Of a stretch of DNA of 64,000 nucleotides, positions 1 to 12,947 are shown piece after piece. The notes beneath the pieces were generated by a model, which was not told the origin of the DNA, did no database searches, and worked only from the letters and a program-made list of their open reading frames with translations. The stretch lies in assembly GCA_963854835.1 (NCBI GenBank), contig OY978525.1:24637253-24701252 (forward strand), given 5' to 3'. Position numbers and translations under genes: made by a program. Source of the stretch: Megamerina dolium. Lineage: Eukaryota; Arthropoda; Insecta; Diptera; Megamerinidae. Every line of letters starts with the position of its first letter. The first letter of the stretch is position 1.

Positions 1-665
1 ATTGCTACTTTGGCCGATGTTTTCCTCCTCCTTTCTCGCAAAAATGGAGCTTGGTAACGCCATCGTAGCTCACTCCCCACCATACCACTACAGACGCGGG
101 ATGGTGGCCTCTTTGGATGCTCGGGACGAGTTGGGATGCTTCTCTCGATGACCGAGCATACACACGATCGTTCTGTTTATTGAACGATTCTTCTACGGTG
201 AAGATTTTCTCGTCATTAAACAGAATTTTTCTGTGAGTGTACCGGCTGCGTAACGCTTTCGATTTTCGCTTTCGTTTTCCCTCCAATGCTGCCGTGAGCA
301 GGTGTCCAGTGTGTCGCTTGTACGCGCTGACTCCCAAATATTCATGGACATAGATTTTTGAGAAATTTGCATTTCCCGCGACAAGATTTTCTGTTTTCAT
401 AGCGGTTTTCGGTCGATTCGTACCTTCCCGGCTTTAATCGCTTTCAGAGTTCTCACAGTGCGCGGCGGCCGGATCTTTGACGGTCTTGTACTCCACCAGT
501 ATCCGTCAACAACTTCACAGTACGATACATAAAATTGCGAGTGATTCCAAGCGGTCGCAACGTCTGAAAGATATCGCCTATTACCATGTTGCATTTTAGT
601 AGGCCAACTATAGCAATACGATTTTTGATGTCGCCCCATTCTATGATTGTAAACAATCGATGCCA
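1..665 (-). pseudogene. Tc1/mariner-superfamily transposase fragment, cut by window edge
   Basis: Read on the minus strand, about 656-453 encodes a helix-turn-helix-like start (IGDIFQTLRPLGITRNFMY) ending in a basic RQRSGRR stretch. After frame changes near 470 and 390 the reading continues to position 5 with ILFNDEKIFTVEE, a spacer and HHPASVVVWWGVSYDG. These are the first catalytic-Asp region (NDEK) and the following beta-strand block of insect Tc1/mariner-type transposases. The second and third catalytic acids would lie left of position 1. The frameshifts make this copy non-functional. The superfamily is clear; the exact family is not. Confidence 0.75.
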
Positions 666-779
666 AAAACTTTTACGTCAACTATGAAATCGCAGTCAAG
701 ATGAAATGGATGCGCCCAATATTGCATTCGTAATGAATGCGTTTAGTTGTGTACCAATATTTTTGACTTCACGAGGTGT

Positions 780-1215
780 AATAGGTTGATGCAAAAGTAT
801 TGAAAGCAAATTGAAAGAATGAGAATTTTTAAATGAAATTACTTTTTTATTCAATATAATCTCCCTCAACTTCAATAATTATACACCATCTCTGTAATGA
901 TTTTAGGCAAACTCTGCAAAATACAGTCTTACGGCTGCAATAGTTCCTTCATTCGACGAAAGACGTTTTCTTCACTGCTTTAAAATTCTGAAGAGGTAAT
1001 AGTCGCTGGGAGCCAAACCTAGTGGATACTGGTGGATGTAAACGCAATTCGGACTTTAATTCATTCAATTTAACGATCGTCAAAGCACTTGTGTGAACAT
1101 GTCTTGATAAGATTTGTCTCTTCTATAAACCAGGCCTATTCTTACGAATTTTTTCATTCAACTGAACCAAAAGTTTGGTATAATATTCAGAGTTAATTGT
1201 TTTACATTTCTCAAG
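780..1215 (-). pseudogene. mariner transposase C-terminal remnant
   Basis: The minus strand gives INSEYYTKLLVQLNEKIRK near 1200-1140. It continues as a degraded HTSAL..KLNELKSEL..HPP stretch and ends with a CIIIEVEGDYIE-like tail near 860, the usual order of motifs in the last third of a mariner (DD34D) transposase. Stops and small indels interrupt it and the N-terminal half is missing. It abuts a SINE remnant on its right. Confidence 0.65.
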
Positions 1216-1231
1216 ATAAAATAAAAGTGGT

Positions 1232-1484
1232 TACTGCCGGAAGAATTGCCAATTGCTTGCCGATAGATGGGTCATGTTCGAAAGAAAAACCTTTTCGAAA
1301 TTAAAGTTGTGCTTCAGAATGGGATTGAACTCACGACATCAAATCAGAAGCAGAGCTTCCCAAGGAGCACTCGACCACGTGCTTTGTTCTCGTACAAAGC
1401 ATTTCCGTATTTTTGCTGCTGATACAAAAACAACAACAGATCAGAAGTCAATGCACTAAACACTGAGGGCTATGGCACCCACGG
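1232..1484 (-). repeat. tRNA-derived SINE remnant, interrupted by a short mobile repeat
   Basis: The segment matches the SINE copies at 55376-55737 and 61893-62235: TTACTGCCGGAAGAATT, a GGGATTGAACTCACGAC B-box block and a degraded CACTGAGGGCTATGGCACCC A-box end. An 89-bp insertion (1351-1439) splits it and is flanked by an 8-bp duplication, ATCAGAAG. The right (5') end of the SINE lies near 1484. It is old and lacks its distal 3' part. Confidence 0.7.
1351..1439 (+). mobile_element. short CAA-tailed mobile repeat inserted in SINE, 8-bp TSD
   Basis: The 89-bp insert begins CAGAGCTTCCCAAGG, includes GCACTCGACCACGTG and ACAAAGCATTTCCGTAT, and ends in a CAACAAC tail. ATCAGAAG occurs at 1343-1350 and again at 1440-1447. 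The SINE elsewhere has this site only once, so the duplication marks a real insertion. Relatives lie at 41535-41650, 48768-48870 and 59525-59665. No coding capacity is seen. Confidence 0.7.
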
Positions 1485-2159
1485 CACTTTCTCCAGATAA
1501 TCAATCAATAAAATCCCTTTTCCATTCCGATATAGTCACATTTTTATTTTTTTTTGCAGATCGTTCTTCTCAGCTTCAGTTCATTGTAAACGTTCTTGTT
1601 TCAGTTTAGGATCATGGTGGTAGATCTAATATTCATCTTTAGTTATAAAGCGAAGCAAAAAAATGATTTATTTCCTTAAAACGCTCCAAATTACGCTGAG
1701 AAATTTGTTTTCGATTCAGTTTTTGTTGAATTGTTGTTAAGTTTCTGAATTTCTAAGTTTCGTTCGTTCAAGATGTCTGTGGTATTAGCACTTTTACACT
1801 TAGTCAAACTTGGATCTTCACAAACAACACCATACTCTTGCACAGTGATTTTCTTCAAAATCCAATATTATTTTCAATTCCGTCATCGCCATCGTCTAGC
1901 TTGTCTAACCCTCACCCATATGTAGCAAAAAGCCACAAAATACTACATTTTTAACAAAATAACACTAAAGTTAACCTTTGTCATTTCGATGGAACGCTAT
2001 ACAAAAAAAAATCAGGACGATCAGTAAACTGTGTCAAGAGAAAACTTAGAAAAAGAGAACGGTGTTCGTCGATTCGACGAAGTTTAGTTTTCCAAGGTTA
2101 ATAACAATTTCTTAATGGTCTGCCACAATAATTGATGGTCCTTGCATTTCTCTATTTTC
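1485..2159. other. no recognisable feature
   Basis: AT-rich sequence without a supported gene, RNA or repeat. It lies within the presumed first intron of AGBE. Confidence 0.4.
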
Positions 2160-3425
2160 GGCATAAGTGCAGAATACGGACTCAGGAGGGGTAAAAAATA
2201 AAAAATTGCCTCGGATAGAGCTTCGTTTTGTGAATATAAAAAATAAAAAATTTGTCTCCGCAAAAGCCCATACAAGGCGTGGTTCAAGGTCAAAGTTCAA
2301 AATTGAGTTCGAGATTACTCGAGAGACAAGCAAGTTTTTTCTACAATATGGGTATCAAAACACAGGTAATTTTAATACCTTTTTATAGGTATATAATATT
2401 TTATATGAATTTTTAACTTTTTAAATGCTATGAAGAAAATTATAAATTTTTTATAAAAATTTTGTAAAAACCGATTTTTTTTCGAAAAAGTCCCCCATTA
2501 ACCTATCAAAAATTGTATATTATTTCAAAGGTCATAGGATTACCTTTTCAATGGTATATATTTGAAATATATTTATTTATGATCATACTTTCGCTACAGC
2601 AAATATGTGCACAGAGGAATAGTGAGGCAGTTATAATCATAGCGGTAGACATAGACAAAAGAATTAAGGAAAAATAGGATGCAATAGTATAATTAACTAA
2701 TTCTTTTATTAATCTAATAAAGACCACATTGTTAGAGCCCTATGTTGTAGATTATCCTGATGGTGAATACAATATTGAAACAAATGAATAAAATTTCAAT
2801 ACCAAAAATTACAAAGAGATTTCAATGCTAAAACTTATGTCGCGAAGCTGGCGTCGGGCCTATAAAGGTTATTTTTTTTTGCGCTGGCCGGCTATCAAAA
2901 AAGCTTTTATCATAAAATACTGTTGGTCGCGAAGCCGGCGTCGAGCCTATAAGGGTTATTTTTTTGCACCCGGCCGAAGGCTTTTATCATAAAATACTGT
3001 TGGTTGCGATACAGAATTTGAAGACATGCAGGTAATTGTATCGAAAGCCGTCCATATTGGAAACACTTGATGAAGTATCAGCTTGAAAACAATTTTTTAA
3101 ATGCATACAATTCCGTTGTAAAGGTAATTGTATAGGCTTTAGTATGGTGCTAAATTTTCGATAGGTAAATAAGGCTTATTTTCGAAAAAAAAAGTAGAAA
3201 GGTATTTAAAAAAACCTTTCTAATGATGCCCATATTGTAGAAAAAAATTGCGTGTCTATCGAATAATCTGGACCTCAATTTTAAACTTTGACCTTGAGCC
3301 ACGCCTTGTAAGGGCATTTGCGGAGACAAATTTTTTATTTTTTATATTCACAAAACTAAGCTCTATCCGAGGCAATTTTTTATTTTTTTTCCTTCTGAGT
3401 TCGTATTCTGCACTTGTTCCCTATT
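2160..3425. mobile_element. long-arm inverted-repeat (foldback) element
   Basis: Positions 2160-2360 and the reverse complement of 3225-3425 agree at roughly 85-90% by eye over about 195 bp. Shared blocks include GCAGAATACG, TTGCCTCGGATAGAGCTT, TTTGTCTCCGCAAA and TCTACAATATGGG. The arms enclose about 860 bp of AT-rich sequence with no open frame, except for a GC-richer direct duplication at 2838-3003. The layout fits a foldback or large non-autonomous DNA transposon. A target duplication was not resolved, so the outer limits are approximate. Apparent ORFs in both arms are the same sequence read in opposite directions. Confidence 0.7.
2838..3003. repeat. two-copy direct tandem duplication (about 78-88 bp)
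   Basis: GTCGCGAAGCTGGCGTCGGG starts the first copy (2838-2925) and GTCGCGAAGCCGGCGTCGAG the second (2926-3003). Both end in CTTTTATCATAAAATACTG. The copies are GC-rich compared with everything around them and sit in the loop of the 2160-3425 inverted repeat. Confidence 0.75.
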
Positions 3426-4440
3426 TTCATCTGGATATAATGATTTTTTACCATCTGGAGATCCAATGAATATTCTTTTCTAAACTTTTTTATATCCCGG
3501 CGAATTATTTAGATTATTTGTCCACACTTCGCGTTTATAATAATTTTTTTTCATAGCTCTCATCATGCAATGCATATTTAATATTTTTGATTTTGGTCAT
3601 TTTATGTAACGTTTCTTTTACATATTCATTGCATTTACATATTTTATGCTGTCCTTTGATTGCTAATATATAATTGTATCTATTCTACGTAAATGTAACA
3701 AATGAACACGCTGTCGTCACTACAGCATCACTTTTTCATTACAATCACAGAGGCGAATGTCTCACATTGAACTTGATATCATTATTCATTTAAAAACATT
3801 ATGCCAAAGGGCAGAAATGGGTTAATGATAAACACCAATATGTTGGCAATCTAACAAACAGCAACAAATATGCACTTAGAAAACATCCATCTCCTTGACA
3901 GTGACAATAGGCATATTGGTGTACATAAGTATATACAGTATACCCTTGGTACTACTGAAGAGAAAGTGCACAAACATCTGATTCGTTCATAGCAATATAT
4001 TTAGAAATTTCCGACAAAGAGCATGTCCACATTCGCATGTTCCACAACGTTATGTCCACTCTCACTCACTCTCTTTTTCTCAGTTTCTCATACTATAAAG
4101 TAGCACGTGTACTCGTATTTATATATTATTCATATTATTTAAATTTAAAATTATCTAATGTAGCATTATATTCAATGCTTCACTGTTCATTGTACATGCT
4201 GCCCAACACTATCTGTTCTATGCAATTAAACAAATATAACCTTCATTTGACATTGTTGTCGTTGCGTCTGCAAAACAACCAAACATTTCGAATACAAATC
4301 TATCTCCAAAGATGTTTTTCTTTATAGTTTACTCATACAATGTGCATACATAACTATAAAATATAATCGCTTATCAATATTAATTCTATATACAATATAC
4401 TATATGCAAGTATAGGTGTATATATATATGAGTATCTAAC
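3426..4440 (-). other. presumed AGBE intron 1, no other feature
   Basis: AT-rich noncoding sequence follows the splice donor of the branching-enzyme exon on the minus strand. No second AGBE exon can be recognised between here and position 1, so the intron probably extends beyond the window. Confidence 0.4.
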
Positions 4441-4532
4441 CTCCGACGTATTTCACGCTCGTATTGTTTTAGATATGGATCCAATTTTAATAGATCCTCA
4501 ATCTGTTTGACTTCAACTTTCATTGGATCCAT
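4441..4532 (-). CDS. AGBE: 1,4-alpha-glucan branching enzyme, first coding exon (partial)
   Basis: The exon starts with ATG at 4532 and reads MDPMKVEVKQIEDLL followed by KLDPYLKQYEREIRRR. It ends at 4441 before a GTTAGA donor with two bases of the next codon left over. The LDPYLKxYExExRRR motif is the N-terminal signature of animal glycogen branching enzyme (GBE1; AGBE in flies), which makes the alpha-1,6 branches of glycogen in the cytosol. Only about 30 of the usual roughly 690 residues are here; the glycoside hydrolase 13 catalytic domain would lie off the left edge, behind an intron of more than 4.4 kb. The gene is divergent from the zeste-like gene at 5283. The short length is the main uncertainty. 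Confidence 0.72.
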
Positions 4533-5282
4533 TGATGATGGTGTCGTTAAAAATTATTCTTATTGCTTTCTTTGCGGTGGCAGGAATTCTATTCAGTATA
4601 ACGGTCGCACCAAAAGTTTCAACAACCGGCAACACACAAAATAAAACACCAACTAAATTTGTGTATGTAATTTAAAATATGTATTTATTTATTGTTCTCT
4701 TTTCATTTTTCTCGTCTGTGGTGGTTATTTTTTTCTTCTAGAACACCTCTAAAAAATGAAAGAGCACAAGAAACAGCTGTTTTTGCATGTAATCTCTTAA
4801 AAAAGTGATTTATAGAAACGAAATTTGATGGCGCGCTGTATTCTTCTAGTGACATAAACCTCTTTATATGTGCATTGTTTTTATTTTACGCTTCTTGATT
4901 GATTGAATATTGCAATTAGCATTAACGAATTTAATTATGATTATATTTCATGGTACAATTACTTTTGGCATTTATTCATTGCAATTAATATTTTTATTCC
5001 AACATTCCCCGACAAAGGTCAATCGAAAATAAAAAACAAGACACAAATTAAATCGCATAAGCCTTTGTTTTTTTTTTTTGCCCCTATTACAATTGACAAC
5101 TCTGTTCATAGTTAAGTTGTAATATAAAAATTCCATTTTAATTGTCTTTTAGCAAATATAATTGGCAACACGTGAATAAAATTGGTATTATGTTCCACAA
5201 CCCAACTACGTTTCAGTTGTTACAAATGTCAAAATTAGACGACTTATATTTAGTAGTTGTGTGACCAAAAACAAATTGAATT
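4533..5282. promoter_or_regulatory. divergent intergenic region, AGBE / zeste-like gene
   Basis: About 750 bp separate two start codons that point away from each other, so promoters for both genes probably lie here. No TATA box, initiator or other element was recognised with confidence. Confidence 0.4.
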
Positions 5283-6181
5283 ATGGAGAAGAAAAAGTAT
5301 GACCAAATATATTTTGATTACAAACCATATAATGTTCATGTGTATTTTAGCTTGAAAGTGACTACCAAACAACAATTTGTGACAATGTTTTCATGGATGC
5401 AGCAGAATCCAGATGTTGCTAGCGGCAAGAGACATTCCGGTTCAAATAAAGCACATTTGCGTGCACTGTGGGAGACTCTCGTTTTAGAGCTGAACAGTAT
5501 AGGACCACCAATTAGAACAGTGTCGGAATGGCAGAGAGTACGTTAATTTTAATAATTTATAAATGTATGTTGTTGATGTTTTTAATATTCCAGGTTTGGA
5601 TACATTTCAAGGCAAATCTAAAACGAAAACTAGCAAACAATAAAAGACATGCCGAAGCTTCTGGAGTGGGTAGAACCACTGAAATATCGTTAACATCATT
5701 AGAAAAGATCGCTATAGATCTGCTACAACTGGGTACATTTGTGAATCCATCTGGCAAGACATTTGGTAATACTACACCAATACCAAACAGCTCTGAAAAC
5801 TCTTACGACAACGACTTGTCTACTGAACACATTAATTTGAATGCTGAATCATCAGCAGTGGATGCGCCAACAATGTTTCTACCAGAGGAATATCCTACAT
5901 ATTCAGGTGCAAAAAACGTTAACTCCATTGAAGATGTCGAACTTGAAGCGGATGACATTGTAACAATGAACAACTCTGACATATTAGCTACGCTAAAAAG
6001 GATAGAGGAAAACACCTACAAAGGTTACGAAATTCAAAAGCAGATGTACGATTTGAAAAGAAGAAAATTAGAATTGCATGAAAAGCAATCTCGACAAGCC
6101 GATGAAATGCATAATATGAACATGAAAATAAAAGAGAAAGAACTTCAGTTGCTACAGATTCAACTTAATGATTTTGAATAA
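5283..6181 (+). CDS. Myb/SANT-like (zeste-type) DNA-binding protein
   Basis: Two exons, 5283-5537 and 5594-6181, join across a 56-bp intron (AGA|GTACGT ... TTCCAG|GTTTGG) and give 280 aa. Residues about 25-110 form a Myb/SANT-like domain of the kind found in regulatory protein zeste and many insect paralogues: QQFVTMFSWMQQNPDVA, then LWETLVLELNSIGPP, WQRVW, and a basic FKANLKRKL helix. The middle is acidic and Ser/Asn-rich. Residues about 225-280 (RIEENTYKGYEIQKQMYDLK onward) are a charged probable coiled coil for oligomerisation. Such proteins bind DNA in the nucleus, and related ones accompany PIF/Harbinger transposons. No Harbinger nuclease lies nearby, so this could be a host gene or an orphaned transposon gene. 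Both exons are open, with no sign of decay. Confidence 0.8.
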
Positions 6182-6799
6182 AATAGTTACAATGGAACAA
6201 CGAAATGTGAAAACATTTGGCACGAGCATATTTATATAAAATGTAACAGTATGTTATTGTTTGCATTAAAATACATGCACGCAGTAGAAGCAAACTATTT
6301 TTTTCAATTTTCTGTTTCTTGATTTATGCTTTAGAGGAATGTGTGTTGGATTTCTTATATTTCGCAAAATGAATGAATGAATAAATGTACAAACATACGA
6401 TCAATATAAAATTGCTTATACATTATCACTGAATAATAATTTTTTAATGGTGTTTTTAGTTTTATTGTTTAATTCTTTATTTTCCTCTTACACATGAGTA
6501 CTGTAAAATAGTTTCTTATCTTCTTCAGTATGCATCCCTTCATAATTTTACAAATTCACTAAGTGGCAAATTTCCATCCGCAAATGTGAATATTGTTTTT
6601 CATTGTTTGTTTATATTCCAAAATACAAAACATCAAGTATGTCAACATTTTCCCACGCAATAATTATAATTACCGACTTATTTCAATTGAATTCTTGACA
6701 ATACCAAACATGAATATTAACCCTCTAATGCACAAAAAAAAAGATTTTTGAAATGAAAATGTATACTAAGTTTAGGTCATACATATCGAAACCGTTATA
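6182..6799. other. 3' flank of zeste-like gene, no further feature
   Basis: AATAAA overlaps the stop codon at 6178-6184 and further AT-rich stretches follow. No second gene is seen. Confidence 0.35.
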
Positions 6800-7450
6800 A
6801 GCTTGCATGTATTATCCCGCTTCTGAGAGAGCTTATGCAGGTGGCTGTAAAAAAATCGCCATGCTTTTAATACTTTCTATGGCCTATATTCGATGATAGG
6901 AAGAGTGAGGTATCCTAATCAAGGAACTATCGGCAAAATGTATTCTTCAAACTGATTCATGAACATTTGTTCAAAAGAATATCTGCTCCAATATGAACGC
7001 ACATTTGAAAACGATACACCGACATCTAAACTACAATTCTAATGTATTCTTTTTATATTTCTTGTACTCTATAGGAGAATGTTGCGTTTATTTGCTTTTG
7101 TCGTGCAGAAGGATTAGTTTCATCAGAAATAAGTTTCAAGAATTCATCATCAACAAAATACACAAAGCAGTCGTATGATGTGATTAAATGAGAATCAGAA
7201 AAATCTTTCAAATTAGGTTTCTAGAATGTCACTTCTCCGAAAATTTCTTTATCGCCACATCGGGTCCTAAAATGAAAACTTTAAAACTGCCCTGTCGATG
7301 ACTATTGACGGGGAGAACCCCGAAATTCTACAACTGCATCCATTTGTATTTGATTCCGAAATTGACAAGGTAACGGTACAGTATTATTTTCAGTGACATC
7401 GTCAACAGTAGAAGGTGTAGCTACATAGTTTTTTTCAGACGATTACTAAT
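6800..7450 (-). pseudogene. piggyBac-like transposase remnant
   Basis: The minus strand between about 7167 and 7046 reads DCFVYFVDDEFLKLISDETN followed by ARQKQIN, then YIRIVV, MSVYRFQ and, lower down, RIHFADS. This matches the order of motifs in the N-terminal and early catalytic part of piggyBac/PGBD transposases: the F.DDEFL..I..ETN helix, the (M)S..RF helix, then HF.D. Stop codons and shifts break the frame and no ends were identified. The assignment rests on motif order, not on an alignment. Confidence 0.5.
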
Positions 7451-9790
<2,340 letters not shown>

Positions 9791-10009
9791 TTAGTTTGGT
9801 TTACTTCCTATGCAAAGGACAAACGTTTGCAGTGTCCAATTCTCAATTGAAAATTTACATTGAGATTTTTTCATTTCGGCCCCATGAAAAATGCGTTTTT
9901 CATCATAACTTTATCATTTAATAGCCGATTTGTAAAAATTGTATATCGTTCAAAATGTCTTCATGATCATTCTATTTGCTTCTCCCATATCTTTGACTTC
10001 CGAGGTTAA

Positions 10010-10607
10010 ATTCGGCTAGTGGACTCAGTAATTTCGAGTTGGACCACCCTAGCTTGTGTTTCTTTGTGCATAGAATTGAAGCCCTTAAAAATTCTTGAAA
10101 CTTTTGTCTTTGAAGTGTCTTACAAAATTCATAAATAATAATTCTACAGCAATTTAAAATTATATTCCAAATTGTATGGCAATAAATATTATCTCATGCA
10201 ATTAAAATGTCATGAGAGAGTGTACTCATTTCCATATAATTTCAACTGTTTAACTTTAAACTGCCGTAGAATTGTTAATTATGAATTTAGTGAAACACTT
10301 AAAGGCAAAAGTTTCAAAAATTATTTTGAAGAGCTTTAAATCTCATGTTCAAATTTCATGATTAAAAATATTTGACAGATGTAAATACATATTAAAAAAT
10401 TTAATTTATTTTTATTTTTACTTTATTTACATTTTTTTGACAGAATGACATAGATTTAACAAATTAATCCTACAAAATTGCTGGGTTAACTCCTAACTCT
10501 ATTTAACCTACACTGTGTGGATAATTCACGGTTAAAAAGATAGCTCGATATTCTGCAAATGGGCCTAAATAGAAAAAACTCTGATTTCCTGAGTCCACTA
10601 GTCGAAT
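10010..10607. mobile_element. foldback/MITE-like element, about 598 bp
   Basis: Terminal inverted repeats: ATTCGGCTAGTGGACTCAG from 10010, and the reverse complement of CTGAGTCCACTAGTCGAAT ending at 10607, with one mismatch in 19. A second inverted pair lies inside: about 10072-10165 (AAATTCTTGAAACTTTTG...) against 10246-10338 (...CAAAAGTTTCAAAAATT). No ORF is present. A target duplication was not resolved. Confidence 0.7.
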
Positions 10608-10995
10608 ATGAGCACATAGATCAACGATGTCTGAGAAGGAAATATAATGATCACTGAGAGATTTGGAAATGCGAATATTATGATAAAAATATCGATTTGT
10701 GGTGCCAAGATGTTCTCAAAATAGGTTTCAATTCAGGGTTGAACATTTGTAGCATATTTACTTTGTATGCAGAGCGATCTAATTCGGTCTCTTGTAATAT
10801 ATTTGTGAGCGGCTAAGTTGGGCGATTTTTATTTATTATAATTGTACTTGTACGATTTTATAGTAAGATTGAATTTTCGGTAGTTCATACAAAATGTTCA
10901 TCAAGTGAATAATTGCATCCATCTTAAAAGAAATATGTTGTTGGTAATATGGTTGCATTATTCAAAAATCGCCCTAATTGGCCACCCACCAGACC

Positions 10996-12947
10996 CTACG
11001 CCAGCACTTGTGCCTTGAGTGCTTCATTGGCGGCGGCGGCGGCAGCAACGGCTTGTGCATTAGACGTTGCATGCTGTAAAATCGGTATAGCTGTACCATC
11101 GGCTGTTAATAGCATTGTTTGTGTTGTTGTTGATGGAGCTGTTGCCGCTGCTGCTGCTGCTGCTGCTGCACTATTACTATTTGCTGGTATGGAGGAAGGA
11201 ACAGCGGATGTAGCGCCAGCAGTTGTTAAATTCACCACATCACCAGTACCATTCCAATCTTGTATGGCAATAATTTGTTGTGGTTGTATGCTTTGGGTGC
11301 CCTTATTCGAATGTGTCAAATTGGTGAGTGCCGGTGCTGTTGTCGCCAATATTGAACCATCCGCTGATGAGAGAAATATTGTATTTGGTGGCAAATTAAT
11401 ACAGGTTACAGTGCCATTCGGTTGCACTGTTTGCAATTGTATTTGTGGTTGCTGCTGCTGCTGCTGTTGGGCATTAAGAAGCTGTTGTTGTTGCGCTGCT
11501 GTCGTTGGCATTAGTATCGTCGTAGTTGTTGTACCATCTGAAAGTTGGCCACAATTATTAACAGCAGCATCTAGGGCTGAGTCGTTCTCCTCTTGTTGTT
11601 GCTGCTCAGATGTCGTTGTTGTTGTTACTACCAATTGCGACATTGCATTATTCTGATCATCGAGCTCATCTTCTTCAATGACTTCCTCAATCAAATCAGT
11701 CGACGAATTCGATGCTTCTTGTATGTGTATTTCTTGTGATTGTTGCGGCAATTGTACACTAGACGACTGTGGCTCATCGGTAAAATTGCAGTTTTCATTG
11801 ATTTTCGCTGTTAGCGCTGTACCCTTGGGTATACGAAATTTGCGTAGAATCTGTGCTGTGCTCGCCGATAGTGTGAAGCCGCTATTGTTGAATGTATCAG
11901 TCGCGGTTTCAGCAGCGCCAATTAGCTCATCGTCTTCCTCCTCAATGACTACTGTTTCAGTGCCAGTTGTCGTTGCTGTTGTTGTTGTTGTTGCTGCTGT
12001 TGGTATATTTTGTCTTCTAGCTGGTGTCGCTTTGATTATGGTTGATGATGGCGCTTTTATGACAGTTGCTGCTGCTGCTGCTGCTGTTGCTGTTGTCGTT
12101 GGCTTACGTCTCACTAACAATTGTACAGTACGTTGTGCTGGCAGCAATGACTTTTTTGTTGATCGATTACTTCTGTTGTTGGTTGAGGGCACAGTCACCA
12201 CTATGTTGCCATTTTCAGCTGCTGCTGCTGCTGCTGGTGATGTTGGCGTCGACATCGTCCTATTATTCGGAATGGGGAATGTGGAAGAGGAGGATGTGAT
12301 TTGTGGTTTATTAAATATATTCATATTATTCGTTGGCAATTCATTAATTACAAAATCAGTAAATTTATCAACAAAACTAATACGATTGTTGTCGTGGCGG
12401 CTTTTATTAATATTGTTTCGATTGTGAGGCTTTGCACGAGCTTTAGCTTGAGCCTCTTTACTAATAATTTCGTCATAATAAATTTTATCGGCATCGACAA
12501 GATGTGATTGATTATTATTACTATTATTATTATTATTATTAACATTATTGTTGTTGCTGTTGTTGTTGTCGGAGGTGTTGCCACACACTTCTGTTGTTGT
12601 CGCTATTGCAGCAGCTGCACTTGTCATTGTTTTTTCTGTTTCTGTTGATTCTTGTGTATATGTAGATGTTGTTGTTGTTGTTGTGGTTGTGGTTGATAAT
12701 GATAATGGTGGTGTGGTTGAAGGTGGTAGTGGTGAAGGTGGTGGTAATAATAATGTAGATATTTGTGTAAATTGTAATGATGATGATGGAGATGATGATG
12801 ATGATGATGTTGGAGATTTTTTTGATTTTGTTCGTGTTGTTCTTGTTCTTTTTGTACGTGAATTGCTCTTATTGGATGATTTTGTGTTGGGATCTGGGTC
12901 ATTTGTTACAGGATTATGTTTGTTGTGGTTGTGATTTTTAGAAAAAC
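10996..12947 (-). CDS. Gln/Ala/Thr-rich nuclear-type protein, large terminal exon
   Basis: The minus-strand frame is open from a TTTTTAG acceptor at 12948 to TAG at 10996 (649 codons plus two leading bases). The first in-frame ATG is at 12627 (543 aa). The N-terminal part is basic and Ser/Thr/Pro-rich (SNSRTKRTRTTRTKSKKSP). Then come Asn runs, poly-Ala runs, an acidic VVIEEEDDELIG patch, an EEVIEEDELDDQ patch and Gln tracts. A hydrophobic ITxxDG-like theme recurs (FLSSADGSILATT, LLTADGTAIPIL). No catalytic or zinc-finger domain is visible; the composition suggests a transcriptional co-regulator. AATAAA lies about 160 nt past the stop, near 10828-10837. The exon accepts phase 1, as donated by Kdm4 exon 7, so it may be an alternative Kdm4 terminal exon or the end of a separate gene. 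The product was not recognised. Confidence 0.65.

Noticed and set aside
2112..3469. Three frames of about 70 codons with similar translations
   Set aside because: They are the two arms of the 2160-3425 inverted repeat read in both directions; no start, splice or domain evidence.
10949..12934. Long plus-strand frames of 235, 249 and 128 codons
   Set aside because: They are antisense shadows of the Gln/Ala/Thr-rich minus-strand exon; their Val/Ala/Cys/Leu-rich composition is what CAG/GCN/ACN codons give in reverse.
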